This document shows, piece after piece, positions 42,556-51,688 of a stretch of DNA of 64,000 nucleotides. Position 1 is the first letter of the stretch. Each line of letters begins with the position of its first letter. The stretch spans positions 124,001-188,000 of the forward strand of contig CAVQTN010000004.1 of assembly GCA_963716585.1 (NCBI GenBank), read 5' to 3'. A program made the position numbers and the translations under genes. The DNA comes from JAICUY01 sp963716585. Lineage in GTDB: Bacteria > Chloroflexota > Limnocylindria > QHBO01. A model generated the notes under the pieces. That model did no database searches and was not told the DNA's origin. It saw only the letters and a list, made by a program, of their open reading frames with translations.

Positions 42556-44927
42556 CCAGCACTGCCTCCCCGCCCGCTGCGGTTGTCGTTCGCCCGAGTG
42601 CGCCTTCGCCGGGGCGCGCGATTCCGGCCGCCCCGCCTCGCCGCGAGGGACCGGCCAAGCTGACCGGCAAGGCGAAGTACGCGGACGATCTCGTCTTTCC
42701 CGGCGCGTGGTACGGGACGACCGTCCGCTCGACCGAGCCCCACGCACGGCTGCTGGCGGTCGAGCTCGGCGACGCGTTCGACTGGAAGCGCGTGGTGGTG
42801 GTCACCGCCAACGACATTCCGGGCGAGAACATCGTGAGCCTGATCGACGACGACCAGCCCGCGCTCGTGCCGGTCGGCGGCGAGATCCGTCACCAGGCCG
42901 AGCCGCTGGTGCTATTGGCGGCGCCTGACCCGGCCACCCTGCGGGAGGCGCGGCGACACGTCACCGTCCGCACTCAGCCGCTGCCCGCGGTCTTCGATCC
43001 GCTCCAGGCAACCCAGGAGTTCGCGCACTTCTCGGTTGGCCGCGGCGACGTCGACGCCGGCTTCGCCGAGGCGGACATCGTCATCGAGGGCGAATATCGG
43101 GTCGGTCACCAGGAGCAGCTCTACATCGAGAACCAGGCGATGATCGGCGTGCCGCGAGAGGACGGCGGGGTCAGCGTCCACGGCTCGCTGCAGTGCCCGT
43201 ACTACATCCACAAGGCGCTCAAGCGGGCACTCGGCCTGAGCGACACGCAGGCGGTGGTCGTCCAGTCCGAGACCGGCGGCGGCTTCGGCGGCAAGGAAGA
43301 GTACCCCTCCATGATCGCGCTGCACGCCGCGCTGCTCGCTCGGAAGTGCGGGAAGCCGGTGCGCATGATCTACGACCGCCACGAGGACATCAGCGCCACC
43401 ACCAAGCGCCACCCGGCCATCATGCGTCACCGTACCGGCGTGACCCGTGATGGCCGGCTCGTGGCGCAGGACATCGAGGTGATCATGGATGGGGGGGCGT
43501 ACTGCACCTTGACGCCGGTGGTGCTCAGTCGCGGCGTGCTGCATGCCGCCGGCCCGTACCGCTGCGACAACGTCCGCATTCGCGGTCGCGCCATGGCCAC
43601 CAACACGCCGCCCAACGGGGCCTTCCGCGGCTTCGGTGCGCCGCAGACCGAGTTCGCCGCCGAAATGCAGGTCAATCGCATCGCCGAGGCGCTCGACGTC
43701 TCGCCGCTCGACCTGCGGCGGCGCTGGGTCTACCGCGAGGGCGATACGACGCCCACCGGGCAGGTGCTGCGCGAGAGCGTGGGCGGCATCGAGGTGCTTG
43801 AAGCGGCGGCGGCCGACGTCGATCTCGACGAAGCGCTGCAAACCCCGCGGCCGAACGACGGGCGCGTCGCATCAGGCATCGGTCTGGCGCTGGCCTGGCA
43901 TGGCGCGGGATTCACCGGCTCGGGCGAGGTCCAGCTGGCTTCCGTGGCTTCGCTGGAGCTCACCGACGAGGGCCGCATCCGCATCCTCACCGCCTCGACC
44001 GAGATGGGCCAGGGCACCAAGACGATCTTCCCGCAGCTGGTCTCCGAGGCGCTCGGCGTCGAGTACGACGAGGTCGAGATTGCGCCACAGGACACCTCCT
44101 TCGTCCCCGACTCGGGTCCGACGGTTGCCTCGCGGACGGCCATGGTCGTCGGCGGTCTGCTGATCCGCGCCGCGGGGCGCCTGCGCCTGCTGGTCGAGGG
44201 GCGCACGGGCCGGCCGTTCGCCGAGTCCTACGCCGAGGTTGGGCCGATGCGGGTCGACGAGCAGTTCGAGCCCTACCCCGGCGTCGCCTTCGACGACGAG
44301 ACGTACACCGGCGACGCCTACCCGGCCTACGGCTGGGCCTGCGCCGTGGTACGCGTCGACGTCGACCTCGACACCGGGGAGGTGGCGGTGCGTGACTGCG
44401 TCTCGGCCGACGAGATCGGACGGGTGATCCACCCGATCCTGGCCGAGGGCCAGGTCGAGGGCGGCACGCTGCAGGCCATCGGTTACGCGACGATCGAGGA
44501 GATCAAGCTGCGCGACGGCCGCTACCTCAACGATCGCCTCGCGACCTACCTCATCCCCACGGCGCTTGACGCCCCGCCGATCCGCGCCATCCTGGTCGAG
44601 AAGCCGTTCAGCGGCTCGCCGCACGGCGCCAAGGGCGTCGGCGAGCTGCCGATGGACGTCGCGGCGCCCGCCGTGGTGGCCGCCATTCATGATGCCACTG
44701 GCGTGTGGATACACGACCTGCCGGCCACGCCCGAACGCATTCTGGCCGCCATGGTCGGTGTCGACGCGCCGCCACCACCGGGCATCAGCGTCGGTTCGCA
44801 GGATGGCTCGGTTGCCAATCGCGCGGAGCCGGTCCGCGGCAGCGACCCATCCCCGCAGGCCCGGACCGACGCGCAGCCCTTCCGCGCACCGACGGACGCG
44901 GAAGACGACCGGGAGCACCGCCGATGA
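42552..44927 (+). CDS. Xanthine dehydrogenase, molybdenum-binding subunit
   Basis: 791 residues of the XdhB/CoxL-type large subunit, the site of hydroxylation of hypoxanthine and xanthine to urate. Visible: GKAKYADDL at the N-terminus, ETGGGFGGKEEYPSM and NGAFRGFGAPQTEFA around the cofactor, STEMGQGTKT, and the catalytic Glu in GAKGVGELPMD near the C-terminus. A polar 45-residue tail follows. The first of three overlapping or adjacent subunit genes (Mo, 2Fe-2S, FAD). Within the wider family a carbon-monoxide or nicotinate substrate is possible, but gene context favours purines. Confidence 0.93.
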   Translation: MTSTASPPAAVVVRPSAPSPGRAIPAAPPRREGPAKLTGKAKYADDLVFPGAWYGTTVRSTEPHARLLAVELGDAFDWKRVVVVTANDIPGENIVSLIDDDQPALVPVGGEIRHQAEPLVLLAAPDPATLREARRHVTVRTQPLPAVFDPLQATQEFAHFSVGRGDVDAGFAEADIVIEGEYRVGHQEQLYIENQAMIGVPREDGGVSVHGSLQCPYYIHKALKRALGLSDTQAVVVQSETGGGFGGKEEYPSMIALHAALLARKCGKPVRMIYDRHEDISATTKRHPAIMRHRTGVTRDGRLVAQDIEVIMDGGAYCTLTPVVLSRGVLHAAGPYRCDNVRIRGRAMATNTPPNGAFRGFGAPQTEFAAEMQVNRIAEALDVSPLDLRRRWVYREGDTTPTGQVLRESVGGIEVLEAAAADVDLDEALQTPRPNDGRVASGIGLALAWHGAGFTGSGEVQLASVASLELTDEGRIRILTASTEMGQGTKTIFPQLVSEALGVEYDEVEIAPQDTSFVPDSGPTVASRTAMVVGGLLIRAAGRLRLLVEGRTGRPFAESYAEVGPMRVDEQFEPYPGVAFDDETYTGDAYPAYGWACAVVRVDVDLDTGEVAVRDCVSADEIGRVIHPILAEGQVEGGTLQAIGYATIEEIKLRDGRYLNDRLATYLIPTALDAPPIRAILVEKPFSGSPHGAKGVGELPMDVAAPAVVAAIHDATGVWIHDLPATPERILAAMVGVDAPPPPGISVGSQDGSVANRAEPVRGSDPSPQARTDAQPFRAPTDAEDDREHRR

Positions 44928-45397
44928 GCATCGGCCTGCAGGTCAACGGCGACCGCGTCGAGCTCCACGTGCCGGGCATGCGGCGCCTGCTCGATGTGCT
45001 GCGCGAGGACCTCGGACTGACCGGCACCAAGGAGGGCTGCGGCGAGGGTGAGTGCGGCGCCTGCAGCGTGCTGCTCGATGGTGCCGTGGTCGATGCATGC
45101 CTGGTCCCCATCTGCCAGGTGGCAGGGAGCTCCGTGATCACGGTCGAGGGGCTCGCCCACGAGGAGCGACTCAACGTCCTGCAGGCGGCATTCCTGGAGA
45201 CCGGCGGGGCCCAATGCGGCATCTGCACGCCCGGCATGCTGATGGCGGGCGAGGCCTTCATCGCGTCCGGTGCCGAGCCGACCGACGACGGCATCCGCCA
45301 GGCGATCGCCGGCAACCTGTGCCGCTGCACGGGCTATACCAAGATCATCGACGCGATTGCGCTGGCCTCCCGTCGGGTCGCCGGCGTCGTCGAATAG
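44924..45397 (+). CDS. Xanthine dehydrogenase, 2Fe-2S subunit
   Basis: 157 residues with two iron-sulfur clusters: the plant-type cluster GCGEGECGACSV with a fourth Cys in VDACLVP, and the helical-domain cluster CGICTPGM with NLCRCTGY. It carries electrons from the molybdenum site to FAD. The ATG overlaps the large-subunit stop as ATGA. Confidence 0.95.
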   Translation: MSIGLQVNGDRVELHVPGMRRLLDVLREDLGLTGTKEGCGEGECGACSVLLDGAVVDACLVPICQVAGSSVITVEGLAHEERLNVLQAAFLETGGAQCGICTPGMLMAGEAFIASGAEPTDDGIRQAIAGNLCRCTGYTKIIDAIALASRRVAGVVE

Positions 45398-45400
45398 ACT

Positions 45401-46261
45401 ATGCCACGTCCCGTCGAGCCGCCGGTCGAGTCGCCGTCGTCGCTGGTGGACGCCTACCGGCTGCTCACCGGAGGCTTGCTGCGGCCCATCGCCGGCGGGA
45501 CGGACCTGATGGTGCAGATCACCGGCGAGCTCGGCGATCCACCACGCCGGATCCTTGACCTCTGGCAGCTGGATGAGCTGCGCGGTATCACGGTCGACGG
45601 CCGGGCCATCGTGCTCGGCGCGCTGACGACCTACGCCGAGATCCGGCGCTCGCCGCTCATCGGCGAGTTCCTGCCGGAGCTGGGCGAGGCGGCCGCCACC
45701 ATCGGCGCCGCGCAGATCCAGAACCGAGGCACGCTGGGCGGCAACATCGCGAACGCCTCGCCCGCGGGCGACACGCTGCCCGTGCTCCTCGCGACCGATG
45801 CGCAGATCGTGGTTGGCAGTGCGCGTGGCGAGCGCACGATCGCGGCGCACGACTTCTGGACCGCGTATCGGCAGACCGCCATGGCGCCTGATGAGCTCAT
45901 CCTCCGCATTCGAATCCCGCTCGCCAATGATCGGCAGGTCCGCTTTCGGAAGATCGGCACGCGACGCGCGCAGGCCATCAGCAAGGTTGTCATGGCCCTC
46001 GCGTGGCGCACGGGCAGCGACGGAGCCTGGCAGGACGTGCGCCTGGCGTTGGGATCGGTTGCCGAACGGCCCATCCGCGTCTGGGAGACCGAACAGATCC
46101 TGCAGGGCTCGCCACCGACGCAGACGACGGGAGATCGTGCGGTTGCCAGCCTCGCCGCCGAGATCCACCCGATCGACGACGTGCGCTCGACGGCGGCCTA
46201 TCGCCTCGCCGTGGCGAGCCGCGTGCTGTATCGGCTCATCCGGCTGGAAGGGGGTTGGTAG
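45401..46261 (+). CDS. Xanthine dehydrogenase, FAD-binding subunit
   Basis: 286 residues of the CoxM/XdhC-type FAD subunit: IAGGTDLMVQ and IGAAQIQNRGTLGGNIANASPAGD bind FAD; the C-terminal CO_deh_flav_C domain follows. It passes electrons from the Fe-S subunit to the final acceptor (NAD or other). Three bases after the Fe-S gene; four bases before the cyclase gene. Confidence 0.94.
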   Translation: MPRPVEPPVESPSSLVDAYRLLTGGLLRPIAGGTDLMVQITGELGDPPRRILDLWQLDELRGITVDGRAIVLGALTTYAEIRRSPLIGEFLPELGEAAATIGAAQIQNRGTLGGNIANASPAGDTLPVLLATDAQIVVGSARGERTIAAHDFWTAYRQTAMAPDELILRIRIPLANDRQVRFRKIGTRRAQAISKVVMALAWRTGSDGAWQDVRLALGSVAERPIRVWETEQILQGSPPTQTTGDRAVASLAAEIHPIDDVRSTAAYRLAVASRVLYRLIRLEGGW

Positions 46262-46265
46262 CTGG

Positions 46266-49019
46266 ATGACCGAATCCTCGCTTCCGCGCGGCACCGTCAC
46301 ACTCCTGTTCACCGACATCGAGGGCTCGACACACCTGCTCGAGCAACTTGGCGACAGCTACGCGTCCCTGCTGGAAGACCACCATCGCATCGTCGGCGAC
46401 GCCGCGGACGCACACGGCGGTGCGCGCGTGGACGCCGCCGGTGACGGCCTGTTCTATTCCTTCCCGACCACTCGTGGCGCTCTTGCCGCGGCCCTTGGCG
46501 CGCAGCGTGCCCTGACCGAGCACGCCTGGCCTTCGAACGCGGCGGTGCGGGTGCGCATGGGCATTCACACCGGGGAGCCGCTGAGCGCACTGACCGGTTA
46601 TGTCGGCATCGACGTCCATCGTGCCTCGCGCATCTGCTCGGCCGGGCATGGCGGACAGATCCTCGTTTCGGGAGCGGTGCACGCGCTCATCGGCAGCAGC
46701 CTGCCGAGCGATGTCACCCTGCGCGACCTGGGCGCGCACCGATTGCGCGGCCTTTCGGTACCGGAGCACCTGTACCAGGTCGCCGGGCCTGACCTGCGAA
46801 CGGAGTTCCCGCCGGTCCGCTCGCTCGACACCCTGCCGAACAACCTGCCGCGCCAGCTGTCGAGCTTCGTCGGCCGCGATCACGAGATCTCCGACGGCGA
46901 GCTGCGATTGCAGGACGCGAGCGTCCTGACGCTCACCGGCCCGGGCGGCGTCGGAAAAACTCGCTTGGCTATCGAGATCGGAGCGCATCTGGCCGATGCC
47001 TTCGAGGGCGGCGTGTGGCTCGTGGAGCTTGGATCGATCAGCGAGGGGCACCTCGTCGTCGAGTCGGTCGCCTCCGCGCTCAATGTTAAGCAGCAACCCA
47101 GCGCAAGCCTGCTCGAGACCCTGATCGAAACGATCGGAGACAAGCGAGTGCTGCTGATCCTGGACAACTGCGAGCACCTCCTCGACGCTGTGGTCGGCAC
47201 CGCCGACGAGCTGCTGCGCCACTGCCCTCGCCTGCAGCTGCTGGCCACGAGTCGCGAGGCACTGGGGCTGCCGGGCGAGAGCCTCATGCCGGTGCCATCC
47301 ATGTCCCTTCCGCTCACGTCGGTGACCGACGATCTGTCAGCCCTCGCCGCATGCGATGCCGTCCGCCTGTTCGTCGATCGCGCGGCCGCGGTGATGCCCG
47401 GCTTCGCGGTCACCGGCGAGAACGCCTCCACCATCGCCCAGATCTGCCGGAGGCTGGATGGCATCCCACTCGCTGTCGAGTTGGCCGCGGCCCGCATCCG
47501 CTCGCTCCCGGCGCAGCAGATCGCGGCGCGTCTCGACGGTCGCTTCCGGCTGCTTACCGGTGGCAGCCGCACCTCGCTGCCGCGCCACCGGACACTGCGG
47601 GCCGCATTCGACTGGAGCTTCGACCTGCTCTCCGCGGCAGAGCGCAGTCTCCTGCAGCGGCTCTCGGTGTTTGGCGGAAGCTTTTCGCTCGACGCGGCGG
47701 AGGCCATTTGCAGTGGTGGGCCGGTGGAGGCGGACGACATGCTCGACCTGCTCGGCCGCCTCGTCGATCAGTCGCTGCTGGTGGCCGTCGACGACGATGC
47801 CGAGGCGCGCTACGAGATGCTCGAGACGATCGCCGAGTACGCCCAGGATCGGCTGGCCGATACGGACGAGGCTGCCGCGATTCGCCTCCGCCAGCGGGAT
47901 TGGTTCGTGGCGCTGGTCGAGCAGGCGCGACCGGCCTTCTTCTCCGGCGCAGTGCAACCCGCCTGGATCACACGGCTCGCGCGCGATCAGGACAACCTGC
48001 GAGCGGCACTGCGTTGGGCCCACGAGGATCCCGATGGCGCCGATGCCGAGCTCAGCCTGGCATCCGGCCTGTGGCGCTTCTGGGAGGTTCGCGGCGACCT
48101 TGCCGAGGGGAGCACCTGGCTCCAGCGAGCCCTGGCGCGCGTCGGCGGAGAGGTCTCCTCGCGCCGAGCGAACGCGCTCACCGGCGCCGGCGTGCTCGCG
48201 GCGCAGCAGGGCGACAACGCGGCGGCCGCGGCGTTCCACGACGCGAGCCTGCTGCTCTACCGCGAGCTCGGGAATCCGCTGGGGGTGGCCGCTGCGGCGA
48301 GCAACAGCGCCAATATCGCGGTGGAGCGTGGTGACCTCGAACGTGCGCGGCAGCTGTTCGGGGAAGCGATTCAGCTTTCACGTGATGGAAACGACGCACG
48401 GGGCGCGGCGTTCAGCCTCATCAATCTGGCCGACGTGGCCGCTCAGCAGGGTGACGATGCCGAGGCGGACCGCCTGTTCGCCGAGAGCGTCGGCACCTTT
48501 GAGGCCATCGACGATCGCTGGGGGGTGGCGCACGCCACGGCCAAGCTGGCACAGGCCGCTGAGCGCCGGGGCGATCAGGAAACGGCTCGCGACAAGTACC
48601 GCGAGGCGATCGCGATCCATGAGCAGACCGGCGACCGCCACGCGCAGGCACGGCTCACGGCGCGCCTCGCCGAGCTTGCTGCCGTCGCGGGAGATCTGCC
48701 CGGTGCCGAGCAGCTTTACCAGACCAGTATCGCCATCCGTGGTGCGCTCGGCGACCGGGTCGGCGTGGCGACCGTGCTCGAGCGGTTGGCGGGAATCACC
48801 GAGGACAGGCCGCGCCGGGCCGCAGCGCTGCTCGGGGCGGCCAGCGCGATCCGCGACGCCGTTGGCGCGCCGCTCTCCGCGGCCAACAGCGCGCGTGTCG
48901 AGCAATTCCTGGCGGAGCTCGGCGCGAGCGTCGGGCAGGACGTCGTGCGGGCGGGGGTCGCCGAGGGGCGCGCTGCATCGTGGCGGACGGTCCTCGCGCG
49001 CGCCGCCGGGAGCGACTAG
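46266..49019 (+). CDS. Class III nucleotidyl cyclase fused to NB-ARC ATPase and TPR repeats
   Basis: 917 residues. A class III cyclase domain (about 8-175) with both metal Asp residues (D17 in FTDIEGST, D60 in AAGDG), then an AAA/NB-ARC domain with Walker A GPGGVGKTRLA near 222 and Walker B LLILDNCEHLL, a winged segment, then at least five TPR units to about 840. No C-terminal HTH is seen, unlike the related LuxR-type ATPases. Probably makes a cyclic nucleotide under control of ATP and a protein or ligand bound by the TPRs. Directly downstream of xanthine dehydrogenase; a cyclic-nucleotide-binding protein lies at 54.7-55.1 kb. The frame extends upstream in the FAD gene, but the ATG used fits the domain start. 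Confidence 0.9.
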   Translation: MTESSLPRGTVTLLFTDIEGSTHLLEQLGDSYASLLEDHHRIVGDAADAHGGARVDAAGDGLFYSFPTTRGALAAALGAQRALTEHAWPSNAAVRVRMGIHTGEPLSALTGYVGIDVHRASRICSAGHGGQILVSGAVHALIGSSLPSDVTLRDLGAHRLRGLSVPEHLYQVAGPDLRTEFPPVRSLDTLPNNLPRQLSSFVGRDHEISDGELRLQDASVLTLTGPGGVGKTRLAIEIGAHLADAFEGGVWLVELGSISEGHLVVESVASALNVKQQPSASLLETLIETIGDKRVLLILDNCEHLLDAVVGTADELLRHCPRLQLLATSREALGLPGESLMPVPSMSLPLTSVTDDLSALAACDAVRLFVDRAAAVMPGFAVTGENASTIAQICRRLDGIPLAVELAAARIRSLPAQQIAARLDGRFRLLTGGSRTSLPRHRTLRAAFDWSFDLLSAAERSLLQRLSVFGGSFSLDAAEAICSGGPVEADDMLDLLGRLVDQSLLVAVDDDAEARYEMLETIAEYAQDRLADTDEAAAIRLRQRDWFVALVEQARPAFFSGAVQPAWITRLARDQDNLRAALRWAHEDPDGADAELSLASGLWRFWEVRGDLAEGSTWLQRALARVGGEVSSRRANALTGAGVLAAQQGDNAAAAAFHDASLLLYRELGNPLGVAAAASNSANIAVERGDLERARQLFGEAIQLSRDGNDARGAAFSLINLADVAAQQGDDAEADRLFAESVGTFEAIDDRWGVAHATAKLAQAAERRGDQETARDKYREAIAIHEQTGDRHAQARLTARLAELAAVAGDLPGAEQLYQTSIAIRGALGDRVGVATVLERLAGITEDRPRRAAALLGAASAIRDAVGAPLSAANSARVEQFLAELGASVGQDVVRAGVAEGRAASWRTVLARAAGSD

Positions 49020-49267
49020 GCTCCCTCCATCACCTCGACCAGGCGGTCGGCCAACAGCCCGTGCGCTTCGCGGTGCACATCCTCGGCTGCCTGCGCGGTT
49101 GGCGCATCGACCAGGCAGAACACCTTGCCCGTGGCCTCGTCGTACCAGTAGCGCAGGTAGGTCACGCCGTACTTGGGGCCGACCTCCAGGTCGCGCGTGT
49201 GGGCCTGCGCCACCGCCGCGCCGGTCAGGCCGGCGATGTGCTCGTGCTCGTCAAGGAACAGCGGCAT
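49016..49267 (-). CDS. DUF4242 (SCO4226-like) small protein
   Basis: 83 residues of the DUF4242 family, small alpha/beta barrels that bind nickel in a characterised actinobacterial member. Conserved: YGVTYLRYWYDEATGKVFCLVDAP and HREAHGLLADRLVEV. Its stop overlaps the stop of the convergent cyclase gene within CTAG. A TATGAT element about 30 bases before the ATG (49297-49302) may be its promoter. Confidence 0.85.
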   Translation of the reverse strand: MPLFLDEHEHIAGLTGAAVAQAHTRDLEVGPKYGVTYLRYWYDEATGKVFCLVDAPTAQAAEDVHREAHGLLADRLVEVMEGA

Positions 49268-49370
49268 GTCTGTACTCGCATCGGGAAATTGAGCGGATCA
49301 TAGTCTGGCACCGCCCGGCACGTCTGTCATTGCGGCGACAGGCATGCCGTCGTCTGCGATCATTCGACCC

Positions 49371-49982
49371 ATGTCAGATCGCAGCCTGCCGAGCGCGAGG
49401 ATCTTCCGCACCGTCGCGGACTTCCGCGCATGGCTGAAGACCAACCACGACAGCGCGACCGAGCTCTGGATCGGCTTCTACAAGAAGGGTGTGGCGAAGA
49501 CGGCGATGACCTACGCTGAGGCGGTCGACGAGGCGCTCTGCTTCGGCTGGATCGACGGAAAGACGCGACGCATCGATCACGAGGTGGTCGCCACTCGCTG
49601 GACGCCGCGGCGCCGGACGAGCAATTGGAGCGCGATCAACATCGCCAAGGTCGCGCAGCTGACGGCCGCGGGGCGCATGCATGCGGCCGGCCTGCGTGTC
49701 TTTGCCGAACGCGACCTGCGCAAGGATGCGAGCTACTCGTACGAATCCACGCCGCGGCTGCTGCCGGCGGCCTCGATCGCTCGACTCCGCGCCGATGCCG
49801 GGGCGTGGGCCTACTGGCAGGCCGAGCAGCCCTCCTACCGACGCACCGCCGCGCACTGGATCCTTTCGGCCAAGCGGCCCGAGACTCGCGAGCGGCGGCT
49901 TGAGACACTCATCGCGGATTCGGCGGCGGGACGGCGTGTCAAGCCCTTCATCACGGCTCCCGTGATCACGCCTCGGCGCTGA
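49371..49982 (+). CDS. YdeI/OmpD-associated family protein
   Basis: 203 residues, with the family motifs LKTNHDSATELWIGFYKKG, TYAEAVDEALCFGWIDG, RWTPRRRTSNWSAINI and a C-terminal segment with WILSAKRPETRERR. Function unknown; it is a widespread DUF1905-related cytosolic family. The start used is nine codons inside the longest frame and gives the usual N-terminus. Its 3' end overlaps the convergent sigma factor gene by 17 bases. Confidence 0.85.
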   Translation: MSDRSLPSARIFRTVADFRAWLKTNHDSATELWIGFYKKGVAKTAMTYAEAVDEALCFGWIDGKTRRIDHEVVATRWTPRRRTSNWSAINIAKVAQLTAAGRMHAAGLRVFAERDLRKDASYSYESTPRLLPAASIARLRADAGAWAYWQAEQPSYRRTAAHWILSAKRPETRERRLETLIADSAAGRRVKPFITAPVITPRR

Positions 49983-51204
49983 CTCGGATCACATCGGGGC
50001 CAATGCGGCTGCGCAGCAGCTCGCGCTCGGCCGGGTTGCCGGTCAGCCTCAGAGCGCTCAGGTTCGCCTGGCGCGCCTCGTCGTGCCGCCCGAGTGCGTC
50101 AAGGAGCTGGGCGCGCGTGGCGTGCAGTAGGTGGTAGTCGTGCAGCCGGTCGGTGAGCTTGTCGATCTCTGCCAGGGCGCGGGCCGGCCCGCTGACCTCC
50201 GCCAGGGCGATCGCGCGGTTAAGAAGCACGATCGGTGATCGGTCGAAGCCGGCAAGCATGTCGTAGAGGGTCAGGATCTGGAGCCAATCCGTTTGGCTGG
50301 CCCTTCGCGCCTGGGCGTGGCAGGCGGCCAGGGCAGCCTGGAGCTGGTATCTCCCCGGCCGATGGCGCGACGCTGCCCGTGCGAGCAACCCATCAGCAGC
50401 CCGGATGAGCTCGCGGGCCCAGAGCGATCGATCCTGCTGGCCGAGTGGGACGAGGCGGCCGCCGCTGTCGAATCGCGCGGCCGCCCGAGATTGCAGCAGC
50501 ATCAGCAGCGCCAACAGGCCCATCGCTTCGGGTTCCTGCGGCAGTTCCGCGACGAGCAGCTCGGCCAGCCACACGGCGTCACCCGCGAGGTCGGGGTCAG
50601 GCGCCGGCGGAGCAGCGAGATATGCGGCGTTGTAGGTCAGGTAGGTGACCGTCAGGACGTCGTCCAGCCGCTCCGCGAGCTCCGACCCTTCGGGAACGCG
50701 CAACGGGATGCCGGCCTGCACGATCTTGCGCTTGGCGCGCACGATGCGCTGCGCCAGGGTCGCCTCGGGCACCAGGAAGGCATCGGCGATCTGGACGGTG
50801 GTGAGGCCCACCACCGCTCGCAGCGTGAGTGCCAGCCGCGCCTCCGGGGCGAGCGCCGGATGGCAGCACGCGAAGAGCATCGGCAGGCGAATGTCCGGCG
50901 GACCCTGTGGCGCTGCGCGATCGGGCTGCCACTCCGCGGCGAGCGAAGCAGCCGCTCGCGTGCCGCTGGCACGGCGCCGCAGCCGGTCGATGGCGTTGCG
51001 CCGCGCGGTCACCGCCAGCCAGCCGCCGGGATTCGGCGGCACGCCGTCGCGGCGCCACGAGCGCAGCGCCACGACGATGGCATCCTGGACCGCCTCTTCG
51101 GCGAGATCGAAGTCGCGCAGGCGCCGGCTGAGCGACGCGGCGATGAGGCCCGCTTCGCGCCGAACCAGCTGCGCCAGGGCGACGTCCGGGGCGGCGTTCG
51201 TCAT
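49966..51204 (-). CDS. ECF42-type RNA polymerase sigma factor with TPR-like C-terminus
   Basis: 412 residues. Region 2 (LAEEAVQDAIVVALRSWRR) and region 4 (LTLRAVVGLTTVQIADAF then LAQRIVRAKRKI) are in the first 180; the remainder is the DUF6596/TPR-like C-terminal domain that marks the ECF42 group. No anti-sigma gene is present; this group is instead paired with DGPF/YCII proteins, as here. The partner gene lies immediately upstream on the same strand, six bases away. Confidence 0.92.
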   Translation of the reverse strand: MTNAAPDVALAQLVRREAGLIAASLSRRLRDFDLAEEAVQDAIVVALRSWRRDGVPPNPGGWLAVTARRNAIDRLRRRASGTRAAASLAAEWQPDRAAPQGPPDIRLPMLFACCHPALAPEARLALTLRAVVGLTTVQIADAFLVPEATLAQRIVRAKRKIVQAGIPLRVPEGSELAERLDDVLTVTYLTYNAAYLAAPPAPDPDLAGDAVWLAELLVAELPQEPEAMGLLALLMLLQSRAAARFDSGGRLVPLGQQDRSLWARELIRAADGLLARAASRHRPGRYQLQAALAACHAQARRASQTDWLQILTLYDMLAGFDRSPIVLLNRAIALAEVSGPARALAEIDKLTDRLHDYHLLHATRAQLLDALGRHDEARQANLSALRLTGNPAERELLRSRIGPDVIRVSAEA

Positions 51205-51210
51205 CCGGGT

Positions 51211-51576
51211 TCAGTCAGCGGAGTGGTCGACGATCGGGCGGATCTCGATCGCCACGCCGGGAAACGTCATCGAAGGCCAGGTGCGCGCCAGGGCGATTGC
51301 GGCGTCCATATCCGCAACGTCAATGATCGAGAAGCCGCCGATGCTCTCCTTGGCCTCCGAGAACGGGCCATCGACGACGACCGGCCCCGCGCCGTCGTCC
51401 GATGCCTTGACCGTCGTAGCCGTGTCGACCGCTTGCAGCTCCGCGCCGCCATCGCTGATCTCGGCGTCATGGTCCTCGAACCACCGGAAGATCTCCTGGT
51501 AGACCGCATCCCGCCGCTCGCTCGGGATCATCGCGTCGAGATCCGGCCGGCTGGTGAACATGATCACGTATTTCAC
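51211..51576 (-). CDS. YCII-related DGPF-domain protein
   Basis: 121 residues with KYVIMFTSRPDLD at the N-terminus and the diagnostic VVDGPFSEAKESIGGF (DGPF motif). Proteins of this type accompany ECF42 sigma factors and are thought to influence or belong to their regulon; the biochemical role is unknown. GTG start with GAGGAG upstream. Confidence 0.9.
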   Translation of the reverse strand: MKYVIMFTSRPDLDAMIPSERRDAVYQEIFRWFEDHDAEISDGGAELQAVDTATTVKASDDGAGPVVVDGPFSEAKESIGGFSIIDVADMDAAIALARTWPSMTFPGVAIEIRPIVDHSAD

Positions 51577-51674
51577 GCTGCTCTCCTCTGGGGCTGCTGA
51601 GTTTGACAATGTGTCTACGGATTGGCGAGGCCGATTTCGACAGGCGGCACCGGTACGGGATGGAACCAACGCGC

Positions 51675-51680
51675 TAGGCT
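51675..51680 (+). promoter_or_regulatory. -10 element TAGGCT before malate synthase
   Basis: Eight bases before the ATG, implying a leader of about two bases. No Shine-Dalgarno is present. Confidence 0.4.
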
Positions 51681-51688
51681 GTGGGCTC

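Noticed and set aside
45798..46265. N-terminal extension of the cyclase-TPR protein inside the FAD-subunit gene
   Set aside because: Arg/Ser-rich shadow sequence; the class III cyclase fold begins just after the ATG at 46266.
51603..51608. TTGACA upstream of malate synthase as a -35
   Set aside because: No -10 is found at 16-18 bases; the TAGGCT near the ATG is about 66 bases away.
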